Below, piece after piece: positions 1-7,703 of a DNA stretch of 36,027 nucleotides; positions within the stretch are counted from its first letter, which is position 1; every line of letters starts with the position of its first letter. The translations under genes and the position numbers were made by a program. A model generated the notes under the pieces. That model had not been told where the DNA came from, did not search any database, and was given only the letters and a program-made list of their open reading frames with translations. This DNA comes from JBBPZA01 sp038199375 (GTDB lineage Bacteria > Actinomycetota > Thermoleophilia > Solirubrobacterales > Solirubrobacteraceae), in assembly GCA_038199375.1 (NCBI GenBank), contig JBBPZA010000046.1:1-36027 (forward strand), written 5' to 3'.

Positions 1-638
1 ACGTCCTCGGGCTGCTGCGTCTTGAGGCCGCGCGCCGCCTTCAGGCCGGAGGTGAGCTCGGTGTTGACCAGTACGGGCATGACGCACGAGACCTCGATCT
101 GACTGCCGGCCACCTTGAGCTCGCCGCGGACCGCCTCGGAGAGGCCGACCACCGCGTGCTTGGTAGCCGAGTAGGTCGCCGCGCCGGGGATCCCCGTCTT
201 CCCCGCGGTCGAGGCGATGTTGACGATGTGGCCGCGGCCACGGGGCTCCATCCGCGCAAGCGCGAGCTTGGTCCCGAAGATCACCCCGTGGAGGTTGATG
301 TCGACCTGGCGGATCGCCGTCGCGTCGTCCTCCTCCGTAAGGCGCGATAGCGGCATGATCCCGGCGTTGTTGACGAGGATGTCCAGGGGCCCGAGCGCCT
401 CCTCGGTATCGTCGAGGAAGCGGGCAAACGACGGCTTGTCGGTGACGTCGAGCCCGAAGCCGACGGCGGCGCCACCGACCTGCGCCGCCGTCTCGGCGGC
501 CAGCGCGGCGTCGAGGTCTCCGATGGAGACCTTCGCCCCCTCCCGTGTAAGCGCGGTTGCGGTCGCCCTGCCGATGCCGCGGGCGGCACCGGTGACGGCG
601 ACGACCTGGCCGTGGAGGGAGCGGGGTTCCTTCGCCAT
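1..638 (-). CDS. SDR family NAD(P)-dependent oxidoreductase (3' end cut off by the window)
   Basis: A classical short-chain dehydrogenase/reductase; 212 residues are present and the C-terminus runs off the left edge. Seen in the translation: the Rossmann cofactor motif TGAARGIG near residue 17, the NNAG motif near residue 90, and the catalytic YSATK (YxxxK) near residue 160 preceded by the conserved Ser in NIAST. These define the NAD(P)-binding and catalytic core of a cytosolic oxidoreductase acting on a hydroxyl or keto group; the substrate cannot be read from sequence. The ATG at 638 is preceded by AGGAGA with 8 nt spacing, an unusually clear ribosome binding site for this window. It stands alone and diverges from nothing visible: the next gene on the left is outside the window. 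Confidence 0.93.
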   Translation of the reverse strand, partial: MAKEPRSLHGQVVAVTGAARGIGRATATALTREGAKVSIGDLDAALAAETAAQVGGAAVGFGLDVTDKPSFARFLDDTEEALGPLDILVNNAGIMPLSRLTEEDDATAIRQVDINLHGVIFGTKLALARMEPRGRGHIVNIASTAGKTGIPGAATYSATKHAVVGLSEAVRGELKVAGSQIEVSCVMPVLVNTELTSGLKAARGLKTQQPED

Positions 639-646
639 GTGATGGT

Positions 647-652
647 TCTCCT
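647..652 (-). promoter_or_regulatory. Shine-Dalgarno of the SDR gene
   Basis: AGGAGA on the minus strand, 8 nt before the ATG at 638. It fixes the start of the SDR gene. Most genes in this window lack such a site. Confidence 0.7.
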
Positions 653-685
653 GATCTCGATTCGAGCGCTGGTGAGGCGCGCATC

Positions 686-691
686 AGGGTA
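686..691 (-). promoter_or_regulatory. candidate -10 hexamer (TACCCT) of the SDR gene
   Basis: TACCCT on the minus strand, a TANNNT hexamer in a GC-rich gap, about 48 nt before the SDR start. It would give a leader of roughly 40 nt that carries the AGGAGA site. The same hexamer lies before the genes at 3956 and 33581. Confidence 0.35.
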
Positions 692-734
692 GGCGAGGCG
701 GCGGCGCGGCGGCGCGAGGGCACGAAGCGGGCCG

Positions 735-778
735 GTCAGTCCGCCTTGGCGGCCCCGTCAGTCCGCCTTGGCGGCCCC
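735..778. repeat. 22-bp perfect tandem duplication over the 3' end of the sigma factor gene
   Basis: Two adjacent identical 22-nt units, 735-756 and 757-778. The stop codon of the sigma factor gene (758-760) lies in the second unit, and the first unit sits just downstream of the gene. The unit length is not a multiple of three, so the duplication shifts frame and the copy after the stop is untranslated. Confidence 0.9.
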
Positions 779-2311
779 GCTCCCGCCCTTGCCGGAGTCC
801 TTCGCGGGCTTGTCCGGCTTTCCGCTCCCGTCGCTCGTCGGCGCGGGGGCGGGAGTCGCCGGCGCCTGAGACTGACTGCTCGAGCCCGATCCCTCACCGC
901 CAGATCCCGATCCCGAGCCCTTGGAGCCTCCGCTCGCAGGGTTGGCGCCGTTGGACCCATCGCTCCCCGCGCTGCCCGAGCGGCCGCCGTTGCCATCGCC
1001 GCCCCGGCCGCCGCCCTTCGAACCGCCAACCTTCGTCCCGCGGCCTTTGGAGCCTCCGCGCCCGGTTGCCCGCTCGTCGCGCCCCTGCTTCGACTTCGTC
1101 TGACCGGGCGCGGTGTCCGAGCGGCCGCGCTCCCCCTTGGGACGCTTGCCGTTCGGCTGCTTGCCGCGCGTCGTGGCAGAGCTCGCGTCTTGCCGCGCGC
1201 CGCTGCGCTCCGGGGTCGGGGCCGTCCCCTGAACCCCGAACACGGGAATGACGCCCGGAGCCCCTTCGCCCAGAGGCGGTCGCTGCGCCGCCGCCGACTG
1301 TGGCGCCTCCGCGGTGGACCTCTCGGGAGACGAGAGCTGTTGGTGCACGGCCGCAACTCCTCCGGCAGTCACGCCGGCGACCGCCAACAGGGCGAGGAGC
1401 TTTGCGACGGTGGCGCCCGCGAGCAGGCCGCCGCCGCCCGTGGCTGCCATTCCACCCGCGGCGACGCCGCCGGCAGCCGCCCCTCCGGCCAGCCCGCCGC
1501 CCGCCGCTCCGCCACCGGCGATCCACGGAAGGGCGCCGGCCTTGAGGCCGGCGGTCGGGACGACCGGAAGGATCGCCGCCATCGCGCGCCGCTGCCGCTT
1601 GACCTCGTCGCGGAAGGAACGGCAGCCGGCGCACTCGTCGAGGTGGCGTCGCAGCGGCGCGCGGCGCAGCGCGGCGCCGCGGGCCGTGGCGAGCTCCTCC
1701 CGAACCTCCACGCACGGGGTATCCCGCGCCTGGCGGCCGACCGCAAGCGACTCACGAGCCTGGAAGACGAGCGCCTTGACCTTCTCGCGTTGCACCCCGA
1801 TCACCCCGGCGATCTCCTCGTGAGAGAGGTCGCCGAGCTCGGCGAGGACGAGCGCCCCCCGCTGCTCGTCGGGCAGCCGCCCGAGGTCGGCGAGCACCTC
1901 TCGAAGATCCTGCCGGCGCTCGACCTGCGCCCCGAGACCCTCAGTCGCGACCTCGAGCACTTCTTCGTCGGAAGCCGGCCGCTCGCGCCTGGCCCTGAGG
2001 ATCGACAAGGAGCGGTTGCGGGCGATCGTATAGAGCCACGGACGCAGCACGATCGGCTTCTCGGAAGCCAGGAGGTTCCGGTAGGCGGCCAAGAACGTGT
2101 GCTGGACGGCGTCCTCGGCCTCCTGCGGCGAGCCGAGCATGTGCCGACAGAACGCGAGAATGCCGCGATGGTGGCGCTCGTACATCGCCTCGAAAGCCGG
2201 CTCGCTGCCATCGCGAACAAGGGCGACCAAACGCTCGTCGGCCGCCAGGCGAAGCATTCGCGCCGGCACGTGAAGCCTCTTGGGCGGCCGTGGCCCTGTC
2301 GTTGCCTCCAT
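758..2311 (-). CDS. ECF-type sigma factor with fused anti-sigma-like zinc finger, membrane segment and disordered tail
   Basis: A 517-residue protein. Residues 25-105 form sigma region 2 (AEDAVQHTF near 65-73, then RPWLYTIARN). Residues 138-192 form region 4 with the helix-turn-helix (LPDEQRGALVL, then LSHEEIAGVIGV). A ZAS-like zinc-binding pattern follows: C200, H223, C227, C230 (HxxxCxxC). Residues about 297-322 are a single hydrophobic segment, and the last 190 residues are Gly/Ser/Lys/Pro-rich low complexity. An ordinary ECF sigma ends near residue 190, so sigma and anti-sigma-like membrane anchor appear fused in one chain. ECF groups with such C-terminal extensions are known in Actinobacteria (established knowledge). 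Tail outside the cell and release by proteolysis are inference. It diverges from the hydrolase at 2386. Confidence 0.92.
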   Translation of the reverse strand: MEATTGPRPPKRLHVPARMLRLAADERLVALVRDGSEPAFEAMYERHHRGILAFCRHMLGSPQEAEDAVQHTFLAAYRNLLASEKPIVLRPWLYTIARNRSLSILRARRERPASDEEVLEVATEGLGAQVERRQDLREVLADLGRLPDEQRGALVLAELGDLSHEEIAGVIGVQREKVKALVFQARESLAVGRQARDTPCVEVREELATARGAALRRAPLRRHLDECAGCRSFRDEVKRQRRAMAAILPVVPTAGLKAGALPWIAGGGAAGGGLAGGAAAGGVAAGGMAATGGGGLLAGATVAKLLALLAVAGVTAGGVAAVHQQLSSPERSTAEAPQSAAAQRPPLGEGAPGVIPVFGVQGTAPTPERSGARQDASSATTRGKQPNGKRPKGERGRSDTAPGQTKSKQGRDERATGRGGSKGRGTKVGGSKGGGRGGDGNGGRSGSAGSDGSNGANPASGGSKGSGSGSGGEGSGSSSQSQAPATPAPAPTSDGSGKPDKPAKDSGKGGSGAAKAD

Positions 2312-2317
2312 GACCTC

Positions 2318-2323
2318 ATTATC
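2318..2323 (-). promoter_or_regulatory. candidate -10 (GATAAT) giving a leaderless sigma factor mRNA
   Basis: GATAAT on the minus strand exactly 6 nt before the ATG at 2311, which would place the transcription start on the A of the start codon. It lies in the 74-nt divergent gap shared with the hydrolase gene. Confidence 0.45.
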
Positions 2324-2370
2324 ACCTCCAACGTCGCTTCGACGCGGGAGTTGGCCGCATGGCCTGCGGA

Positions 2371-2376
2371 TAAGGT
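2371..2376 (+). promoter_or_regulatory. candidate -10 hexamer (TAAGGT) of the hydrolase gene
   Basis: TAAGGT, 9 nt before the ATG at 2386. No convincing Shine-Dalgarno sequence is present, so a very short or absent leader is likely. Confidence 0.4.
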
Positions 2377-2385
2377 TGCTTACTC

Positions 2386-3237
2386 ATGCCGTTCTTCCGC
2401 TACGAAGGGCAACGGCTCGCCTACACCGTCCATGGCTCCGGGTCCCGGCCCGTCGTCCTGCTGCCGGGGCTGCTCTTCTCGCAGCGTATGCACCTCCCCC
2501 TCGCCCGCGAGCTGGCCGCGCGCGGCAACCGGGTCGTCACGCTGGACCTCCTCGGCCACGGTCGCTCGGACCGCCCCCGCGACATGTGGCGCTACTCCAT
2601 GCCCATCTACGCCGAGCAGGTCGTCGCCCTGCTCGATCACCTCGCGATCGACGAGGCGGTCGTCGGCGGCACGAGCCTCGGGGCGAACGTGGCGCTCGAG
2701 GTCGCCTCGCTGGCGCCCGACCGGCTGCGCGGAATGGTCGTGGAGATGCCGGTGCTCGACAACGCGCTGCTGGCCTGCGCGATCTTCTTCACGCCGATGA
2801 TGATCGGGCTGACCTTCGGCGAGCGGGGCGCGCGCCTCCTCGCCGCGGCCGCGCGCGCGATTCCCAGCCGGGCGATCCCCTTCTGGGGCGACGTCGTGCT
2901 CGACGCGATCCGCCAGGATCCTGCGCCCAGCGCGGCGGTCATCCAAGGAGTCTTCTTCGGTCGCACCGCGCCGCACCGCTCAGAGCGCAGGACGTTCCAG
3001 ACCCCGGCGGTCGTCATCGGCCACCATCGCGACCCGATCCACCCGTTCTCAGACGCCGGGATGCTCGCCGACGAGCTGCCCAACGGTCGCCTCATCGAGG
3101 CCAACAGCTTGTTCGAGCTGCGCGCCGCTCCCGAGCGGCTGACCGACGAGATCGCGGCCTTCCTCGACGAGTGCTGGCGCCCGCGCCAGGCGGGCAAGCC
3201 GCGCAGGCGCCGGTTGGCCTCGCGTCGGGTTTCCTAA
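2386..3237 (+). CDS. alpha/beta hydrolase fold protein, catalytic His position uncertain
   Basis: A 283-residue alpha/beta hydrolase. Visible: the HGSG and LLPGLL oxyanion-side strand near 16-30, DLLGHGRSDRP near 54-64, the nucleophile elbow GTSLG at 95-99 (Ser97), and a late Asp216 in GHHRDPIHP. The final block that normally holds the catalytic His (G/S-H-x-x-x-E-x-P-E) reads ANSLFELRAAPERL near 239-252 and contains no His, so either His219 near the Asp takes part or the protein is not a classical serine hydrolase. There is no signal peptide, so it should be cytosolic. The C-terminus is very basic (KPRRRRLASRR). Substrate unknown; it is monocistronic and divergent from the sigma factor. Confidence 0.88.
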   Translation: MPFFRYEGQRLAYTVHGSGSRPVVLLPGLLFSQRMHLPLARELAARGNRVVTLDLLGHGRSDRPRDMWRYSMPIYAEQVVALLDHLAIDEAVVGGTSLGANVALEVASLAPDRLRGMVVEMPVLDNALLACAIFFTPMMIGLTFGERGARLLAAAARAIPSRAIPFWGDVVLDAIRQDPAPSAAVIQGVFFGRTAPHRSERRTFQTPAVVIGHHRDPIHPFSDAGMLADELPNGRLIEANSLFELRAAPERLTDEIAAFLDECWRPRQAGKPRRRRLASRRVS

Positions 3238-3271
3238 CCGACCAACCTCCTCGCCCTACCCGCGTTCCAGT

Positions 3272-3298
3272 CTCCGGAAGGTATGTCAACGTCCGGAG
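3272..3298 (+). promoter_or_regulatory. hairpin covering the Shine-Dalgarno of the repeat-protein gene
   Basis: CTCCGGA (3272-3278) and TCCGGAG (3292-3298) are perfect 7-bp inverted repeats with a 13-nt loop. The right arm includes the first four bases of the GGAGGA ribosome binding site at 3295-3300, so folding would hide it. It could equally act as a weak end for the upstream hydrolase transcript, though no U-tract follows. Confidence 0.45.
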
Positions 3299-3300
3299 GA
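3295..3300 (+). promoter_or_regulatory. strong Shine-Dalgarno (GGAGGA) of the repeat-protein gene
   Basis: GGAGGA, 5 nt before the ATG at 3306. It fixes the start and indicates a true leader, unlike many neighbouring genes. Confidence 0.75.
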
Positions 3301-3305
3301 GCTTC

Positions 3306-3848
3306 ATGCGAAAGACCTTTGTAACCCTGATCGTCGGCGCCTCTCTCGCGGTGCCCGCGGGAGCGCTGGCCGACGACGAGGCCACGACGCCCAACGCCTC
3401 GCAGGCCTGCAAGCAGCAGCGCGAGATGATGGGCGAGGGCGCCTTTAAGGCGACCTACGGCACGAACAAGCGCAAGTCAAACGCATTTGGCAAGTGCGTG
3501 TCGAAGATGAGCAAGGCCGCGCAGAAGGATCAGTCCAACGCGGCCAAGGAGTGCAAGGCCGAGGAGGAGGCCGGCGCGGCCGCCTTCGCGGCCAAGTACG
3601 GCACCAACAAGAACGGCAAGAACGCCTACGGCAAGTGCGTCTCCTCGCAGTCGGAGAAGGCCGACCAGAAGCGCACGGAGGCAACGGTCAGCGCGGCCAA
3701 GCAGTGCAAGGCTGAGCGCAAGGCCGATCCGGCCGCCTTCAAGATGAAGTACGGCACGAACAAGAGCAAGGCAAACGCCTTTGGCAAGTGCGTCTCGACC
3801 AAGGCCAAGGCGCAGCAGGACGACACTCCCACGCCGCAGGCGTCCTGA
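3306..3848 (+). CDS. secreted protein with three Cys-paired 'YGTNK...GKC' repeats, function unknown
   Basis: A 180-residue protein with a signal peptide (MRKTF, hydrophobic stretch, cleavage plausible after AGALA) and then three tandem repeats of about 43 residues. Each repeat has CK at its start, a conserved AF, the core YGTNK, and NA(F/Y)GKCVS at its end. The two cysteines in each copy are 27-28 residues apart, suggesting one disulphide per repeat in an exported protein. Lys and Ala dominate and the mature protein is strongly basic. I do not recognise a named domain. The tail after the third repeat is short (QDDTPTPQAS). A strong Shine-Dalgarno precedes the gene and a terminator-like hairpin follows at 3880-3910, so it is probably transcribed alone. 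Confidence 0.9.
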   Translation: MRKTFVTLIVGASLAVPAGALADDEATTPNASQACKQQREMMGEGAFKATYGTNKRKSNAFGKCVSKMSKAAQKDQSNAAKECKAEEEAGAAAFAAKYGTNKNGKNAYGKCVSSQSEKADQKRTEATVSAAKQCKAERKADPAAFKMKYGTNKSKANAFGKCVSTKAKAQQDDTPTPQAS

Positions 3849-3879
3849 CGGCACGGAGGTAGGGAAGGTCCACAGCGGG

Positions 3880-3910
3880 GCGAGCCGGGCGAATCGACCG
3901 CCCGGCTCGC
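3880..3910 (+). terminator. strong stem-loop, likely terminator of the repeat-protein gene
   Basis: A perfect 12-bp stem (GCGAGCCGGGCG at 3880-3891 and its complement at 3899-3910) with a 7-nt loop, 32 nt after the stop codon. It is followed by TCGCTCTT rather than a pure U-run, which is usual for GC-rich Actinobacteria. Confidence 0.75.
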
Positions 3911-3940
3911 TCGCTCTTAAGCGCTGCACAGGCCGCTCGC

Positions 3941-3946
3941 TACCCT
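3941..3946 (+). promoter_or_regulatory. candidate -10 hexamer (TACCCT) of the DUF3105 gene
   Basis: TACCCT, 9 nt before the ATG at 3956, and no Shine-Dalgarno between them, so the transcript is probably leaderless or nearly so. Confidence 0.45.
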
Positions 3947-3955
3947 TCGCGCGCG

Positions 3956-4675
3956 ATGTCCAGCCGCCAAGAGGAGAAGGAGCGCCGCCGTCAGGAGCGG
4001 CTCGCGGCCGAGGAGGCGGCGGCACGGCGCCAAGCGAGCAAGGAACGGCTCCAGTGGGTGGGCGGGGGGCTGCTCGCAGTCATCGCCGTGGCCGTCCTCG
4101 TCGCCTTCGTCATCGTGCCGGCGGTCGGTGGCGGTGGTGGTGATGACTCAGGGGGCGACGGCGGCCCCAAGACGGCGGCGACCGGCAACACGCCCCCGAT
4201 CCCGCCCCAGGTCAACACGAACCTCCAGAGCTCGGTCAAGAGCGCGGGCTGCACCGTCCAGACCTTCCCCAGCGCGGGCCGCGAGCACAGCGCCAACCCG
4301 GCGGACTGGAAGTTCAAGACCAATCCCCCGACGTCGGGGACCCACGATCCGACCCCGGCGACGGACGGCGTCTATCCCTTCGGCAAGATGCCGAGCGTGG
4401 GCCAGACCACCCACGCCCTCGAGCACGGGCGCATCGGGATCCAGTACGGCCCTCAGGTCACCGAGAAGCAGTACGCCCAGCTCGAGACGCTGTTGGGCGA
4501 GACCGACAACTTCCACCAGCTCCTGTTCCGCAACCAGACGAAGATGCCCTTCGCGGTCGCGGCGACCGCATGGACGCAGATCTTGGGCTGTAAGACCTTC
4601 AACCCGAAGGTCTTCGACGCCATGCGCAACTTCCGCGAGCGCTACACGGACCTCGCGCCAGAGGCCGTTCCCTAA
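3956..4675 (+). CDS. membrane-anchored DUF3105 domain protein
   Basis: A 239-residue protein. Residues 1-33 are a highly charged Glu/Arg/Lys coiled-coil-like cytoplasmic segment, 34-57 are one transmembrane helix, then a Gly/Asp-rich linker leads to the extracytoplasmic DUF3105 domain. The family hallmarks are visible: NPPTSGTHDP near 122-131, then GVYPFG, then HALEHGRIGIQYGP near 158-171. Two Cys flank the domain (GCTVQTF and LGCKTF) and could pair outside the cell. DUF3105 proteins are common membrane proteins of Actinobacteria and related phyla with no established biochemical role; the conserved His/Glu residues suggest metal binding, which is inference. Its TAA stop overlaps the TAG stop of the convergent ATP-grasp gene within CTAA at 4672-4675. 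Confidence 0.92.
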   Translation: MSSRQEEKERRRQERLAAEEAAARRQASKERLQWVGGGLLAVIAVAVLVAFVIVPAVGGGGGDDSGGDGGPKTAATGNTPPIPPQVNTNLQSSVKSAGCTVQTFPSAGREHSANPADWKFKTNPPTSGTHDPTPATDGVYPFGKMPSVGQTTHALEHGRIGIQYGPQVTEKQYAQLETLLGETDNFHQLLFRNQTKMPFAVAATAWTQILGCKTFNPKVFDAMRNFRERYTDLAPEAVP

Positions 4676-5670
4676 CCGGGCTCGGGCTGGCGGAGCCCCT
4701 GGGCGACGATGTCGCGCCCCGTCGGGCGCATGTGCTCGTCGAGCTCGATCTGCCAGTTGAAGCGGGCGAAGTAGATGCCCTTGCGGTATTCGCCCACGTG
4801 GGGCTCGATGCGCTCCCCCGCCGCCATGCGCACGATGAGCTCGGGATAGCCCAGGCCCGGGAGCGCGGCATACATGGGCCCGGCGAAGCCGCCGCCGAAG
4901 CGCAAGTTGATGTCGTGGATGCCGATGCCCAGCTCGGGATCGCGGAAGAGCTGGATCATCCCCGGCCCCCGGACCCCCAGGGCATCCATGGTTGCGCGCG
5001 CGACCTCGACGAGCTCGGGGTCGTCGGGGATCCCGCCCTTGACCACCTCGCCGCCCCGTGACTCGAGCATCGTTCGGGGAATCGCGTTGAGGCAGCGACC
5101 CTCGAGGTCTCCGAGGCAGTCCAGCGAGACGTGCTCGCCGCCCAGCAGGCGCTGCCATACGACCGGCTCGCCGACGTAGGCAGTGAAGAAGTCCGCCTCG
5201 GCGCGGTCGCGCGCGAGGTGGACGGAGCGAGACAGCGATCCCGTCCGCGGCTTCACGATGACCGGGAACCCGATCTCCCCGCCCGGCGCGACGGTCGGCG
5301 GCGAGGGAAGGCCGTGGCCCAGGAGGAGCTCGTGGGTGGCGAGCTTGTCGAAGGTCGCCCGCGCGACGTCGGGATCCGGGACGAAGGCGGGCAGCCCGCG
5401 CTCCTGTCGGGCCGCCGCGAGGATCTCGATATCCGGATCGATCAGCGGGACGATCGCCCCGACACCGTGCTCCGCGCACAGCCGCTCGAGGGTCGCGACG
5501 AAGGCGGGGTCGTCGTTGGGTGGGACTTGCGCTCGCAGCTGGGCCGCATACTGCGCCGGCGCGAGGGGGTTGAGGTCGCAGGCGATCGTGGTCGTCTGCT
5601 CGGCGAAGGCCGAGACGATGTCATAGCGCCGGCCCGCGCCTGTTATGAGGACGGCCGGACGGTCGGTCAC
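4672..5670 (-). CDS. ATP-grasp ligase (carbamoyl-phosphate-synthase-like) of the surface-glycan locus
   Basis: A 332-residue ATP-grasp enzyme. It begins with a Rossmann-like pre-ATP-grasp region (VLITGAGRR near residue 6, ACDLNPLAPAQ), followed by the ATP-grasp B-domain (FPVIVKPRTGSLSRSV near 145-160) and the metal-binding end (GPGMIQLFRD, then HDINLRFGGGF). Family members ligate a carboxylate to an amine or thiol through an acyl phosphate, and stand-alone versions recur in polysaccharide loci, where they could put an amino acid on a sugar; the substrates here are unknown. The GTG at 5670 overlaps the stop of the sugar transferase gene as GTGA, so the two are translationally coupled. A longer in-frame extension upstream lies wholly inside the sugar transferase gene and was rejected. 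Confidence 0.88.
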   Translation of the reverse strand: MTDRPAVLITGAGRRYDIVSAFAEQTTTIACDLNPLAPAQYAAQLRAQVPPNDDPAFVATLERLCAEHGVGAIVPLIDPDIEILAAARQERGLPAFVPDPDVARATFDKLATHELLLGHGLPSPPTVAPGGEIGFPVIVKPRTGSLSRSVHLARDRAEADFFTAYVGEPVVWQRLLGGEHVSLDCLGDLEGRCLNAIPRTMLESRGGEVVKGGIPDDPELVEVARATMDALGVRGPGMIQLFRDPELGIGIHDINLRFGGGFAGPMYAALPGLGYPELIVRMAAGERIEPHVGEYRKGIYFARFNWQIELDEHMRPTGRDIVAQGLRQPEPG

Positions 5671-6473
5671 GGGCGTCCGCGGGCTCCCGCCGAGCGGTCG
5701 CGGTCGGGCGTGGCTTGCGGCGAGGGACCCGTATCGCTTGCCGCCTCCCCCGGGCGGTCGGCTTCGGGGACGGAGCCTCCATGGGGATCCTGCGAGCGGC
5801 GCGAGCGCGGCCGCGACGCCTGCCCCTGCTGCGGGGGCGCCGCCGTGAGGTCCCATCCCCCGGTCGCCCCTTTGTAGACCCCCTGGCGGCCCAAGAGCAT
5901 GCCGGGCGTCCGGGCGAGGATCTGGGCGTCGAGGCGGAGCGACTGATTCTTCACGTAGAAGAGGTCGAGCTCGATCCGCTGCGACCACGGCAGCGACGCG
6001 CGGCCGTTGATCTGGGCCCACCCCGTGATTCCGGGCTTGACCGCGAGCCGCCCGCGCTGTCGCTCTGTGTAATGGTCGACCTGCACCTGCACGGTGGGCC
6101 TCGGGCCGACGATCGACATCTCGCCGCGCAGCACGTTGACGAGGTTTGGCAGCTCGTCGAGCGAGGTGCGGCGCAGAAGCGCTCCGACGCGGGTGATCCG
6201 CGTGTCGCCTTCGGCCACAGCGAGTCCCGCGCCGATGAACTCGGCGCCGCTGACCATCGTGCGGAACTTGTAGATGTCGAAGGGCCGCCCCCCGCGGCCC
6301 ACGCGGCGCTGCCGGTAGATCGGGTGCCCGGGCGATTCGAGCCGGACCGCGACGTAGATCGCCAGGCCAAGCGGCGCGGTGACGCCGAGCGCCGCGCCCG
6401 CCACGACGACGTCGAAGGCTCGCTTGACGCCGCGGGAGAGCGGCCCCATCGACGACGGGGCTCCCTGGCTCAT
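5667..6473 (-). CDS. bacterial sugar transferase (ExoY/WbaP/PglC-type phosphoglycosyl transferase)
   Basis: Transfers a sugar-1-phosphate from an NDP-sugar to undecaprenyl phosphate, the first membrane step of glycan building (established for the family). The 268-residue chain has one hydrophobic re-entrant/membrane segment (about 20-45), then YRQRRVGRGGRPFDIYKFRTM near 53-73, the catalytic Asp-Glu dyad in RRTSLDELPNL (D106-E107), MSIVGPRP, and KPGITGWAQINGR. The core ends near residue 200; a further 60-70 residues rich in Pro, Arg, Gln and Ser look disordered and are unusual for the family. The ATG at 6473 has GGAGGG 6 nt upstream; an in-frame start 24 nt earlier is less likely. Its stop overlaps the ATP-grasp start, and the GT2 gene lies 55 nt upstream. 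Confidence 0.95.
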   Translation of the reverse strand: MSQGAPSSMGPLSRGVKRAFDVVVAGAALGVTAPLGLAIYVAVRLESPGHPIYRQRRVGRGGRPFDIYKFRTMVSGAEFIGAGLAVAEGDTRITRVGALLRRTSLDELPNLVNVLRGEMSIVGPRPTVQVQVDHYTERQRGRLAVKPGITGWAQINGRASLPWSQRIELDLFYVKNQSLRLDAQILARTPGMLLGRQGVYKGATGGWDLTAAPPQQGQASRPRSRRSQDPHGGSVPEADRPGEAASDTGPSPQATPDRDRSAGARGRP

Positions 6474-6479
6474 CGGGTT

Positions 6480-6485
6480 CCCTCC
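6480..6485 (-). promoter_or_regulatory. Shine-Dalgarno of the sugar transferase
   Basis: GGAGGG on the minus strand, 6 nt before the ATG at 6473. It decides between that ATG and the one 24 nt upstream. Confidence 0.65.
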
Positions 6486-6528
6486 GCCGGCTACCACGAT
6501 GCTGCCGTCCCTTCGTCCGATCCCCCGC

Positions 6529-7665
<1,137 letters not shown>

Positions 7666-7672
7666 GCGCGCC

Positions 7673-7678
7673 ACTCTA
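7673..7678 (-). promoter_or_regulatory. candidate -10 hexamer (TAGAGT) of the GT2/sugar-transferase operon
   Basis: TAGAGT on the minus strand, 7 nt before the GTG at 7665, in the 38-nt gap after the ZIP gene. It implies a near-leaderless operon transcript. Confidence 0.45.
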
Positions 7679-7703
7679 CGACCGCTCGTGGTCGCCGCCG
7701 CGA

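Noticed and set aside
746..2800. A 684-codon plus-strand frame over the sigma factor gene and into the hydrolase gene
   Set aside because: It is antisense to the sigma factor and out of frame with the hydrolase; its Arg/Ala/Gly-rich composition shows no motif.
4672..4675. CTAA overlap of the two convergent stop codons as a functional signal
   Set aside because: Convergent overlap is simple compaction; no terminator or other element was seen there.
5671..6021. N-terminal extension of the ATP-grasp protein to 449 residues
   Set aside because: The extra residues lie inside the sugar transferase gene in another frame. The GTGA overlap and the start of the Rossmann domain support the GTG at 5670.
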